A DNA stretch of 64,000 bases from Bin55 sp964572845 (GTDB lineage Bacteria > Pseudomonadota > Gammaproteobacteria > Pseudomonadales > Azotimanducaceae), in contig CAZNFX010000008.1 of NCBI GenBank assembly GCA_964572845.1, positions 1 through 64,000 of the forward strand, given 5' to 3'. Shown in pieces: positions 8,560 to 16,465 of the stretch. The first letter of the stretch is position 1, and every line of letters begins with the position of its first letter. The position numbers were made by a program, and so were the translations under genes. Under the pieces are notes generated by a model. The model ran no database searches, was not told where the DNA came from, and was given only the letters and a program-made list of their open reading frames with translations.

Positions 8560-9651
8560 TTAGACATTGAATCGGAAATACATGACATCGCCACTTTGAA
8601 CGGCGTAGTCTCGACCTTCGATGCGCCACTTTCCAGCGGATTTGGCCCCTAGTTCACCACCATATTCCACAAAGTCCTCATAGGCGATGACTTCTGCGCG
8701 GATAAATCCTTTTTGCATGTCACCGTGTATTTTCCCTGCGGCTTCTGGAGCTAACGTTCCAATTGGAATGGCCCAGGATCTCAACTCGCTTGAATTCATT
8801 GTGAAAAAGTTATGCAATCCCAATAGTTTGTAGCCTGCAGCAATAATACGTTCCAATCCCGTCGTTTCGAGGCCGATGATTTGTAAGTACTCGAGCCGTT
8901 CGTCCTCACGAAGCGCCGCTAGGTCTGCTTCAACCTCACCAAAAAACTCAACACACACTGCATTCTCCCGTTCGGCTACCTGCTTTACTTCCTCCAAGTA
9001 TGGAGAGGAACCCACACGGGACTCTTCAACATTGGCAACGTATAGGACGGGTTTGGCAGTTAGAAATTGCCACGAATTCAGAAGCTCAGTTTCCTCCTGC
9101 GATGTCTCGATATCTCGAATCGCGATGCCACTGGACAATCGTTCTATCAACGTAGTCAATAGCCCCGTTTGCGTTCTAGCCTCTCGGTCTCCGGTCTCGG
9201 CTAACTTTGAGAGTCTTTGCCGCAGACGTTCGGCAACGTCGAGATCCGCAAGAGCCAACTCGGTATTGATCAATTCGATGTCTCTTATAGGCGATACAGA
9301 GCCGTCTACATGGACGATATTGTCGTCCTCGAAGCACCTTACGACATGTGCAAGTGCATCCATCTCACGTATGTGCGATAGAAACTGATTGCCAAGACCG
9401 TCCCCCTGCGACGCGCCCTTTATCAATCCGGCTATGTCGACGAATTTCATGGTTGACGGGATCTTTTTTGGAGGGCTGACAATTTCAGCAATCGCATCCA
9501 GACGCCTGTCCGGTACAGCGACGGTTCCAGTGTTACTGTCCACCGTGCAGAACGGAAAGTTGTGTGCATCGACCTGAGCGTTGGTCAATGCGTTGAACAA
9601 TGTCGACTTGCCGACGTTTGGAAGTCCCGTAATCCCACATGCGAATCCCAT
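8560..9651 (-). CDS. ychF: Redox-regulated ATPase YchF (Obg-like)
   Basis: The 363-residue length is standard for YchF/OLA1, a ribosome-associated ATPase of the Obg family. The P-loop GLPNVGKST is near the N-terminus, DIAGLIKGAS is the G3 region, and the C-terminal TGS-like region ends in GDVMYFRFNV as in the family. The NVEE element replaces the NKxD guanine-specificity motif, as expected for an ATP-preferring member. It lies 55 bp downstream of pth on the same strand, the conserved rplY-pth-ychF order. The ATG at 9651 fits family N-termini (MGFACGITGLPNVG). Confidence 0.97.
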   Translation of the reverse strand: MGFACGITGLPNVGKSTLFNALTNAQVDAHNFPFCTVDSNTGTVAVPDRRLDAIAEIVSPPKKIPSTMKFVDIAGLIKGASQGDGLGNQFLSHIREMDALAHVVRCFEDDNIVHVDGSVSPIRDIELINTELALADLDVAERLRQRLSKLAETGDREARTQTGLLTTLIERLSSGIAIRDIETSQEETELLNSWQFLTAKPVLYVANVEESRVGSSPYLEEVKQVAERENAVCVEFFGEVEADLAALREDERLEYLQIIGLETTGLERIIAAGYKLLGLHNFFTMNSSELRSWAIPIGTLAPEAAGKIHGDMQKGFIRAEVIAYEDFVEYGGELGAKSAGKWRIEGRDYAVQSGDVMYFRFNV

Positions 9652-9706
9652 GCAACTATGCCTTTTCCGACAAGCTCACTAGGATTTGAACAAGCACTTT
9701 GGCGAC

Positions 9707-10285
9707 CTAACTCTGTGGTGTGTGCAGCAGCCACATGGCTCGTTGCCAATCTCCCGCCAATATGCACTCCAGTACCTGATCGTCAAACTCGCTGCTAGTT
9801 TCCGCCAAATGACGTTCCTCGAAGGGCATATCACAACCTGTCAGATAGGTATGCATTTGGGACGAGTCCCCAGGGTGTCCCACTCCAATTCGAAGCCTAG
9901 CGAATCCCCTATTGCCTGAGAATCCCTTAAACAAACTACTCAATCCGTTGTGACCGTTGTCGCCGCCACCAATCTTGAGTTTGCAAGTTCCCACTGGAAA
10001 TGCCACTTCGTCATATGCTACAAGGACATGCTCAACGGGGATTTTGAAGTATCTCACCAATGAACCAGCAGAATCCCCTGAATTGTTCATGTACGTGGTG
10101 GGAACAAGAATCCTAACGTCGCGACCCAAGATCGAGCCTCGACCAAGAAAGCCCTGGAAGCGAGTTTCATGGCGCAACGCGATTGAAAACCGGTGTGCGA
10201 GATCCCGCGCCCAGCGTTCGCCAATGTTGTGCCGGGTTTGTTCGTATTTGGCTCCCGGGTTTCCAAGGCCAACTATTAGCTGCAG
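9707..10285 (-). CDS. pth: Peptidyl-tRNA hydrolase, with no canonical start codon at the family N-terminus
   Basis: The enzyme cleaves peptidyl-tRNA released during abortive translation. The reading frame contains LIVGLGNPG, the catalytic TRHNIG element, PTTYMNNSG, YDE and GGGDNGHNGL, all Pth signatures. The first canonical start is a TTG at 10177, and it would delete LIVGLGNPG and the catalytic His. No ATG, GTG or TTG occurs between 10177 and the in-frame stop inside rplY. Candidates are CTG at 10285 (used here; gives a family-length 192 aa), ATT at 10318, or CTG at 10387, which has GAGGA 8 bases upstream and adds 34 residues. A sequencing error is the alternative. Function is certain; the start is not. 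Confidence 0.85.
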   Translation of the reverse strand: MQLIVGLGNPGAKYEQTRHNIGERWARDLAHRFSIALRHETRFQGFLGRGSILGRDVRILVPTTYMNNSGDSAGSLVRYFKIPVEHVLVAYDEVAFPVGTCKLKIGGGDNGHNGLSSLFKGFSGNRGFARLRIGVGHPGDSSQMHTYLTGCDMPFEERHLAETSSEFDDQVLECILAGDWQRAMWLLHTPQS

Positions 10286-10391
10286 CGAAGTTTCGTCCGC
10301 CGAATTGTCTCCCTCAATGACCCTTTCTTGCGGTTCTGCTCGAAACCAGCTCTGAACGTTCGCTACCAGGTCCTGTAGCTTGACCAGCGAA

Positions 10392-11063
10392 CTATTCCTC
10401 GTCTGCCTGGGGTTCTTCGGGAGTTTCCTCGGTAGGCTCGATGAGTTCCTCTTCCTGCTCTTCCTCTTCAGCGGCTAGTCCACGTGGCATGTGGACGTTG
10501 ACGATCTGATCGTCCCTGTCGTCTCCGTGGGAAAGCACCACAATGGAAACTCCGGCCGGGAGTTCCAAATCGGAAAGATGGACTGCATCACCCACATTTA
10601 GAGATTCCATATCAATCTCAATATATTCTGGAAGATCTCGAGGCAAGCAACTAACCTCAATCTCCGTTAGATTCGTGGAGATCATTCCGCCATTGAGCCT
10701 CACGCCTACGCAATTCTCTTCATTAATAAAGTGGAATGGAATTGAGACTTGTAACTCTCTATCCTCGCTTACTCGAAGAAAGTCCATATGAATGACCTTC
10801 TCGGTAGCTGGATGACGCTGAAGCTCTCTAAGCACAACTTGCTCAGATTTGCCGCCTGCGGTCAGATTGAGGACCCGAGAGAAGAACGCTTCGTCATCCA
10901 AGACTTTGGCTATGCGACGGTATTCCATGCTGAAATACATGGGTGGTTGATCCCCACCATAGACTATTCCAGGAATCAAGTCGTCTCGACGTCGTAGTCG
11001 CCGAACCTTCGCCGAACCAACTTCTTCGCGTTCGAGTACGTCTATTGTCAACAATTCAGCCAT
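10392..11063 (-). CDS. rplY: 50S ribosomal protein L25 / general stress protein Ctc type
   Basis: L25 binds 5S rRNA. This 223-residue form is the long Ctc/TL5 type, with an N-terminal L25 domain (RLRRRDDLIPGIVYGG), a second beta domain (GVRLNGGMI, LPRDLPEYIEIDMESLNVGD) and a very acidic glutamate-rich tail of about 30 residues. I chose the ATG at 11063 because GGAG precedes it at the right distance and the family begins near MAELLTIDV; an in-frame start 33 bases upstream is possible. It sits between tRNA-Gln and pth. In Pseudomonas prs lies just upstream; it is absent here. Confidence 0.96.
   Translation of the reverse strand: MAELLTIDVLEREEVGSAKVRRLRRRDDLIPGIVYGGDQPPMYFSMEYRRIAKVLDDEAFFSRVLNLTAGGKSEQVVLRELQRHPATEKVIHMDFLRVSEDRELQVSIPFHFINEENCVGVRLNGGMISTNLTEIEVSCLPRDLPEYIEIDMESLNVGDAVHLSDLELPAGVSIVVLSHGDDRDDQIVNVHMPRGLAAEEEEQEEELIEPTEETPEEPQADEE
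10396..10400 (-). promoter_or_regulatory. Possible Shine-Dalgarno for a CTG start of pth at 10387
   Basis: On the minus strand GAGGA lies 8 bases before a CTG in the pth frame and overlaps the last codons of rplY. This would couple pth translation to rplY termination. Direct evidence for initiation is lacking. Confidence 0.35.
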
Positions 11064-11104
11064 AGCAGCTCCACTGGCGAGTCGGGAATCAACCAACTAC
11101 AAAT

Positions 11105-11179
11105 TGGCTGGGGTGGCAGGATTCGAACCTGCGAATGACGGGTTCAAAGCCCGTTGCCTTACCACTTGGCCACACCCCA
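11105..11179 (-). tRNA. tRNA-Gln (TTG)
   Basis: A complete cloverleaf on the minus strand: acceptor TGGGGTG paired with CACCCCA, anticodon stem ACGGG/CCCGT around CTTTGAA (anticodon TTG), T-loop GGTTCGAATCC, discriminator G, and encoded CCA at the 3' end. It lies between lolB and rplY, a position shared with Pseudomonas-type genomes. Confidence 0.96.
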
Positions 11180-11250
11180 AATAGGCACGGAATTTTAGTC
11201 GTGGTGCTGTAGAAGTCAAACACCACATGGCGTACAACACTGCGTCTCGC

Positions 11251-11844
11251 TCAAAGGTTGAAGAATAGCCGAAGCTGCGAATCGTCACTTTGCAGCTGCA
11301 ATTCTTTGACATCCAGTTCATCGGATTGATTCCTTGCATAGGTCGCATTGACAGACCAGCCTTGACTTTCGAATTGTTCAAGCCGACCGAAGGTATCGTA
11401 TTGGCGTTTTGTACTTTTCTTAACGAAATCACAGTCCAAACGAAAACACGCGGGAAGTTCCAAAATGGGCACATCGATCTGCAATGCATCGACTAGCCAA
11501 CGTTGCAAGTCCACATTTTCGAGTAGCTCTCCCCGTGGGGTCACTATGTCCGCGCTCTCCTTTGTTCCACGTATGGTCATACGTCCAATTCCGAGTCTGC
11601 CGCTCAGCTGCAACTCGTACGCAGATTTCTCGGACCTCCACTTGAAGAGTACTGAACCTGACTGCACTGAAGTTCTATAAGCAATTCGCCCGCTTAACTC
11701 AATGACGTCGGCGGCCTCGGGGAGCAAATTCGGTGCAGTAGCACTTCTGAACGGTTGGCAGGAAACAAGCATTAGCCCCGCAATGAAAAACACAAGGAAC
11801 AGAGCAAATCTAACCGGGCGTCCTCGGCTGCTGTTGGACTGCAT
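11251..11844 (-). CDS. lolB: Outer-membrane lipoprotein receptor LolB
   Basis: LolB accepts lipoproteins from LolA and inserts them in the outer membrane. The protein begins with a basic segment and a hydrophobic stretch (FALFLVFFIAGLMLVSC), whose lipobox ends in a Cys. The mature part carries the LolB-like LSGRIAYRT opening, a GRLGIGRMTIRG strand and a LELPACF region. I chose the ATG at 11844 (197 aa), which leaves a normal signal peptide; an ATG at 11868 is also possible. It is divergent from hemA with about 60 bp between starts, the classical arrangement. The usual downstream ispE is missing. Confidence 0.88.
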   Translation of the reverse strand: MQSNSSRGRPVRFALFLVFFIAGLMLVSCQPFRSATAPNLLPEAADVIELSGRIAYRTSVQSGSVLFKWRSEKSAYELQLSGRLGIGRMTIRGTKESADIVTPRGELLENVDLQRWLVDALQIDVPILELPACFRLDCDFVKKSTKRQYDTFGRLEQFESQGWSVNATYARNQSDELDVKELQLQSDDSQLRLFFNL

Positions 11845-11904
11845 CACATGTCGTGGCTTTGCTATCATTTCCAGCAACTGCGCTATGCATATGTTCATTA
11901 TTCC

Positions 11905-13179
11905 ATGCAGATCATAGCCTTCGGCCTCAATCACCGAACGGCGGGGATTGATCTGAGGGGTCGAGCATCGATATTACCCGGCTACCTTCAACCGGCCCTC
12001 GATTCCCTTGTTAAGACGGTACCTTTCGTCGAAGAAGCAATCATACTTTCGACTTGCAATCGCACAGAAGTTCATGCGGTAGTAGACGAAGCTTCACAAC
12101 AATTCGCTCAGGAACACTTGGTCAGATGGTTGGCGAACTTTCGCAATCTCACTATAGCAGAACTTGAACCAGCAATCTATTTTCACTGGGGTCGCGATGC
12201 TGTAGCGCACATCATCCGCGTCGCCGCAGGCCTCGACTCGCAAGTGCTCGGCGAACCTCAGATTCTCGGCCAATTCAAGGTGGCATTTGACGCTGCAGCT
12301 TCTGCAGGTTCAGCAAATGCAAAACTTTCTGAAGTCGCTGTGGCCGCGATTCGAACCGCGAAGCAAGTACGCACTGAAACCAATGTTGGTAGAAATTCCA
12401 TATCGGTTGCACAAGCGACTGTAATCATGGCTCGACAAATATTTGCAGACTTGAGCCGTACAAAGGTTCTTCTGCTGGGTGCAGGCGAAAACATATGCCT
12501 GGTTAGCAAACATATGAACTCCGCACAAGTTTCATCGATAGGGATTGCAAACCGTACTCTTGAGCATGCCGTTGCACTGGCCAACCAAATTGGCGCGCAC
12601 TCGATGCCGCTTGCAGAGATAGGCAACCGTCTTCATGAATACGACATTCTGATAAGTTCAACGAATAGTCCAAACGCGATCGTTAGTAGGGAGTCTGTTG
12701 CGCGGGCCTGTGATCAGCGACGATTTCGACCGATGTTCATTGTTGATTTGGCTGTCCCACGCGATGTGGAATCCGCCGTAAGCAGCGTGGAAAATGTCTA
12801 TTTGTTCACCATAGATGACTTGACCTCAGTCATTGACGAAAACTTGAAATCACGAGAGGAAGCCGCGCATCAAGCAGGCTGTCTTGTAGAAGCAGGAGTC
12901 GAGCGATATCTGGAGGACGGCAGGATTCGACAAATTGCTGATTTGATCGCCGAGTTTCGCGCGTCGATAGCACAGGTACGCGACGGCGAAGTCGACAAGG
13001 CACGAGCCAGACTGCAATCTGGCGAAGATCCCCAAAAGGTAATTGAACGTCTCGGAGGCGATCTAGCCAACAAGCTGGCGCACCAGCCAACCGTGGCGTT
13101 AAAAGATGCAGGGAAAGCCAAGGACCAACAGCTTCTCGAAATGCTCCGCAACCTCTTTGGGCTACATGATGCCAATTAG
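11905..13179 (+). CDS. hemA: Glutamyl-tRNA reductase
   Basis: HemA reduces glutamyl-tRNA to glutamate-1-semialdehyde, the first committed step of C5 tetrapyrrole synthesis. The protein starts at MQIIAFGLNHRTA and has the catalytic-Cys motif LSTCNRTEV. It also has the substrate-recognition stretch AAGLDSQVLGEPQILGQ, the NADPH-binding LLLGAGEN region and a C-terminal dimerisation helix rich in Q and L. At 424 residues the ATG at 11905 fits the family. It overlaps prfA by 14 bp at the 3' end, as in many gammaproteobacteria. Confidence 0.97.
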   Translation: MQIIAFGLNHRTAGIDLRGRASILPGYLQPALDSLVKTVPFVEEAIILSTCNRTEVHAVVDEASQQFAQEHLVRWLANFRNLTIAELEPAIYFHWGRDAVAHIIRVAAGLDSQVLGEPQILGQFKVAFDAAASAGSANAKLSEVAVAAIRTAKQVRTETNVGRNSISVAQATVIMARQIFADLSRTKVLLLGAGENICLVSKHMNSAQVSSIGIANRTLEHAVALANQIGAHSMPLAEIGNRLHEYDILISSTNSPNAIVSRESVARACDQRRFRPMFIVDLAVPRDVESAVSSVENVYLFTIDDLTSVIDENLKSREEAAHQAGCLVEAGVERYLEDGRIRQIADLIAEFRASIAQVRDGEVDKARARLQSGEDPQKVIERLGGDLANKLAHQPTVALKDAGKAKDQQLLEMLRNLFGLHDAN

Positions 13180-14272
13180 TTCGCGAATAGCTAGACGATT
13201 GGAAGAGGTTTCCCATCGTTACGCGGAACTGGAAGGATTGCTCGGAGACAGAGAGGTACTCGCCGACCAGATTAGGTTTTCAGCGCTATCCAAAGAATAC
13301 GCCGAATTGCAACCATTGGTTCAAGCATACGAGCAGGTCCGAACCATTCAATCACAGCTCGACGATGCTGACGAATTGATAGACAACGATGATATGGAAC
13401 TGCGAACGCTTGCTCGCCAAGAGATAGAGGATCTTCTGCCTCAGCTAAGCGATGCTACAAGGAACGTGGAACTCCTGCTCTTGCCGAAAGATCCAGACGA
13501 TAAAGCGAATGTCTTTCTGGAAATACGCGCGGGTACCGGTGGCGAGGAAGCAGCTTTGTTTGTAGGAGACTTGGCGAAAATGTATGACAAGTACGCGTCC
13601 TTGAATGGTTGGAGTGCGAAGTTGATTACCAAGCGACTTGCTAGCCAGGGGGGTCTCAAGGAAGCTGTCTTCAGGATTTCTGGCCAAGATGTATATTCAA
13701 AGCTCAAATTTGAAGCCGGTACCCATCGTGTGCAGAGAATTCCGCAAACCGAATCGCAAGGAAGAATCCACACATCCGCTTGTACCGTAGCCATATTGCC
13801 GGAAGTTGAGGAAATTACGGACGTGGAGATCAGTAATTCGGACTTGCGCATAGACACCTACAGAGCATCCGGCGCGGGTGGTCAGCACGTCAACAAGACT
13901 GACTCTGCTGTTCGAATTACCCACTTGCCCTCAGGGACTGTAGCGGAATGTCAAGACGAAAGATCTCAGCACCAAAACCGCGAGCGAGCTATGGCTTTAC
14001 TGAAGTCGAAAATTCTCAGCGCACGCCGTGCCGAACAAGAGAGGGAGCGAAAGGTGGATCGGAAAATCCAAGTAGGGTCAGGTGATCGTTCGGAAAGAAT
14101 CCGTACCTACAATTTCCCTCAGGGGCGACTTACTGACCATCGAATTAATCTAACACTCTACAAGCTCGACGAAGTCATGGAGGGTGCGCTCGATCAAATC
14201 ATAGACCCGCTAGCAAAAGAACATCAAGCAAACCTATTGCAGGAGCTAAATGGAGACCAGACGAGGCTTTGA
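13166..14272 (+). CDS. prfA: Peptide chain release factor 1
   Basis: RF1 reads UAA and UAG and triggers peptide release. The catalytic GGQ lies in GAGGQHVNKTDSAVR. The codon-reading P-x-T tripeptide is PQT in RIPQTESQGRIHTS, and the arginine-rich C-terminal region is present. The length of 368 residues from the ATG at 13166 (or 367 from 13169) is normal. The start lies inside hemA. PrmC, which methylates the GGQ glutamine, is encoded directly downstream in the same frame. Confidence 0.97.
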   Translation: MMPISSRIARRLEEVSHRYAELEGLLGDREVLADQIRFSALSKEYAELQPLVQAYEQVRTIQSQLDDADELIDNDDMELRTLARQEIEDLLPQLSDATRNVELLLLPKDPDDKANVFLEIRAGTGGEEAALFVGDLAKMYDKYASLNGWSAKLITKRLASQGGLKEAVFRISGQDVYSKLKFEAGTHRVQRIPQTESQGRIHTSACTVAILPEVEEITDVEISNSDLRIDTYRASGAGGQHVNKTDSAVRITHLPSGTVAECQDERSQHQNRERAMALLKSKILSARRAEQERERKVDRKIQVGSGDRSERIRTYNFPQGRLTDHRINLTLYKLDEVMEGALDQIIDPLAKEHQANLLQELNGDQTRL

Positions 14273-14293
14273 ATCAAAAACGTAGCCGAATGC

Positions 14294-15082
14294 TTGCTGT
14301 GTGCACAGCGCGATATCAACAGGACCGATGCAGAACTTCTAGTAATGCACGGGCTGAACGTTACTCGCGTGCAAATCTATGCTTATCCCAACTTGGAGGT
14401 GACGCCCTCCCAAGCAAGTCGCTTGCGGAACCTTATAGCCCAACGACGGGAAGGAACGCCAGTTGCCTATATCACCGGAAAATCCCATTTTTGGAATCAA
14501 GAGCTCTTCATAACGCCCGATGTATTAATTCCACGACCAGAGACCGAGTTGTTGGTCGAATCCGCACTGAACCGTCTGTGTGAGGGGGATCGAGTACTTG
14601 ACCTGGGAACTGGTTCGGGAGCAATTGCATTAGCCTTGCGTTCTGAGCTCAATGTCGATGTTGTGGCTACCGATATCGATCCGAATGTGCTTGAGGTTTG
14701 TCGCACGAACGCATCGAGACTGAACCTGTGCATAACAATGGTCGAGTCGGATTGGTATTCTGCCATCACAGGAAGCTTTGATGCGATTGTTTCTAATCCG
14801 CCGTACGTCGCCTCTGGTGACCCTAGGCTATTTCAAAGTGAAATAAGGCATGAACCTCTCATGGCCCTCTCCAGCGGCATCGACGGTCTTGATGCATTGC
14901 GCAAAGTAATTTCAGGCGCGCCCGACTACTTGGTCGTAGGAGGATCGCTGATAATCGAACATGGTTACAACCAACGTGCTGAGGTATTGAACCTTTTCAA
15001 ATTGGCTGGTTTTAAAGATATTCAGTGTCTTGATGACCTTTCGCACACCCCGCGGGTAGTTTTCGGTAAGTGCGGTGAATGA
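14294..15082 (+). CDS. prmC: Release-factor glutamine methyltransferase PrmC (HemK)
   Basis: PrmC methylates the GGQ glutamine of RF1 and RF2. It has the N-terminal recognition helices, RPETELLVE, SAM motif DLGTGSGAIAL and the catalytic SNPPYVA. The listed TTG start gives 262 aa but leaves the N-terminus about 7 residues shorter than usual. The frame is open back to 14273, directly after the prfA stop, where an ATC codon has GAGG six bases upstream. The real start may therefore be non-canonical. It overlaps moeB by 8 bp. Confidence 0.93.
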   Translation: MLCAQRDINRTDAELLVMHGLNVTRVQIYAYPNLEVTPSQASRLRNLIAQRREGTPVAYITGKSHFWNQELFITPDVLIPRPETELLVESALNRLCEGDRVLDLGTGSGAIALALRSELNVDVVATDIDPNVLEVCRTNASRLNLCITMVESDWYSAITGSFDAIVSNPPYVASGDPRLFQSEIRHEPLMALSSGIDGLDALRKVISGAPDYLVVGGSLIIEHGYNQRAEVLNLFKLAGFKDIQCLDDLSHTPRVVFGKCGE

Positions 15083-15818
15083 CAACGAACTCCTTCGCTA
15101 TAGCCGGCAGATCATGCTACCGGACATCGAAATCGAAGGTCAGGAAAAACTCCTCTCCTCCAGAGTAGCGATAGTAGGCCTAGGGGGCCTTGGATGCCCC
15201 GTTGCTCTCTACTTGACCGCGGCTGGCGTAGGCCAGTTGGTTCTTATCGACTTCGATGCAGTGGATGTCTCCAACCTACAACGCCAGATCGCTCACGAGG
15301 ATGCGAGTGTCGGCGACCAGAAGGTAACTTCTGCAAGCCGAACGATTTCGAGGCTGAACCCGGAAACTGTCGTAACCACCATCGACGAGCGTGTTTCCTT
15401 GGAGAGACTTTGTGAGATCGCGGATTCTGTAGATGTTCTAGTCGACGGTTCCGACAACTTTGCCACACGCTACGACGTAAACAACGCGTCAATTGCAACA
15501 GGAACTCCACTGGTTTCGGGAGCGGCAATTCGAATGGAGGGCCAAATCCTCGTGACGGATCCTCGTGATCCGAACTCGCCCTGCTATCGTTGTCTCTACC
15601 GTGATGGCGTTTCCGAACCCCTGAACTGTGCTGAGAACGGCGTACTTGCGCCACTGGTGGGAGTCATAGGTGCCATGCAGGCGATGGAAACTGTCAAGCT
15701 GATTTGTGAGCTTCCCAATACCTCAATTGGATGGGTGCTCTACTTCGATGCCAAGCGTATGGATTGGAGGAAACTCAGGCTGAGAAAGAACCTTGAGTGT
15801 CCTGATTGCAGTGACTAG
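15075..15818 (+). CDS. moeB: Molybdopterin-synthase adenylyltransferase MoeB / ThiF family
   Basis: This E1-like enzyme activates the C-terminus of a small sulfur carrier by adenylation. It carries the nucleotide-binding GLGGLGCPVALYL, DFDAVDVSNLQRQ, the DGSDNFATRY element, and zinc-binding Cys pairs (PCYRCLY near the middle and CPDCSD at the end). The length of 247 aa and the position after prmC match moeB of Pseudomonas. ThiF has the same fold, so the acceptor (MoaD or ThiS) is not certain. The GTG start at 15075 overlaps prmC. Its 3' end overlaps the convergent lipB by 44 bp. Confidence 0.9.
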   Translation: MNDNELLRYSRQIMLPDIEIEGQEKLLSSRVAIVGLGGLGCPVALYLTAAGVGQLVLIDFDAVDVSNLQRQIAHEDASVGDQKVTSASRTISRLNPETVVTTIDERVSLERLCEIADSVDVLVDGSDNFATRYDVNNASIATGTPLVSGAAIRMEGQILVTDPRDPNSPCYRCLYRDGVSEPLNCAENGVLAPLVGVIGAMQAMETVKLICELPNTSIGWVLYFDAKRMDWRKLRLRKNLECPDCSD

Positions 15819-16443
15819 CCTCATAGCCAAAGCGCTCGCAGATGCAGTTAATCAAAGTCTGAACAGCTTCGTCGATATCGACATCCGGTACGAAGTCTGA
15901 GATTTGGGCTACTTCCATGCCCACTAGACCACAAGGGTTGATACGGTGAAATGGCTCCAAATCCATGGCAACATTCAAGCTAAGCCCGTGATATGAGCAA
16001 CCACGTCTTATGCGAATTCCGAGTGCGCCAATTTTTCTTCGATCGACATAGACACCCGGCGCTCCTTGTAGTCGTCCAGCATCAACTCCGTAGGCGGCCA
16101 AAACATCGATCATTGATTGTTCAATTTTTCTTACGAATTCATGGACGGTGTCTCCGCGGCTGCGTAGGTCTCTCAAGAGGTAGGCAACAATTTGCCCAGG
16201 TCCGTGATAGGTAACCTGTCCGCCGCGGTCCGTACTGACCACCGGAATGTCACCTGGACTCAAGACATGTTGATGCAGCGCAGCTTGACCCAGAGTGAAA
16301 ACTGGGTTGTGTTCGGTGATCCATAGCTGATCCTGCGTGGAGGAGTTGCGGCCATCTGTAAACGACTTCATCTCATCCCACACTAGACAATAGTCTGTAC
16401 GACCGAGCAGGAATACGTGCAAGGTTGAGTCTCTGGCCGCCAT
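15775..16443 (-). CDS. lipB: Lipoyl(octanoyl) transferase LipB
   Basis: LipB moves octanoate from acyl carrier protein to lipoyl domains. The protein contains RGGQVTYHGPGQIVAY, the conserved Lys in KIGALGIRI, SYHGLSLNV, and the catalytic Cys in INPCGLVGM. The length of 222 residues is typical. The lysine/cysteine pair forms the known active site. It is the last gene of the wall/lipoate block; lipA, which commonly follows, is not present, and the gene instead converges on moeB with a 44-bp overlap. Confidence 0.96.
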   Translation of the reverse strand: MAARDSTLHVFLLGRTDYCLVWDEMKSFTDGRNSSTQDQLWITEHNPVFTLGQAALHQHVLSPGDIPVVSTDRGGQVTYHGPGQIVAYLLRDLRSRGDTVHEFVRKIEQSMIDVLAAYGVDAGRLQGAPGVYVDRRKIGALGIRIRRGCSYHGLSLNVAMDLEPFHRINPCGLVGMEVAQISDFVPDVDIDEAVQTLINCICERFGYEASHCNQDTQGSFSA

Positions 16444-16465
16444 GCGCTACGCTGCTGGCAATTCT

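Noticed and set aside
8876..9388. Long plus-strand frame opposite ychF
   Set aside because: It is the antisense shadow of ychF, which has complete family motifs on the minus strand.
13166..14272. RF1 tripeptide reads PQT instead of the textbook PAT or PVT
   Set aside because: The middle residue of this P-x-T element varies in RF1 proteins (PET also occurs), so this is not evidence of altered codon reading.
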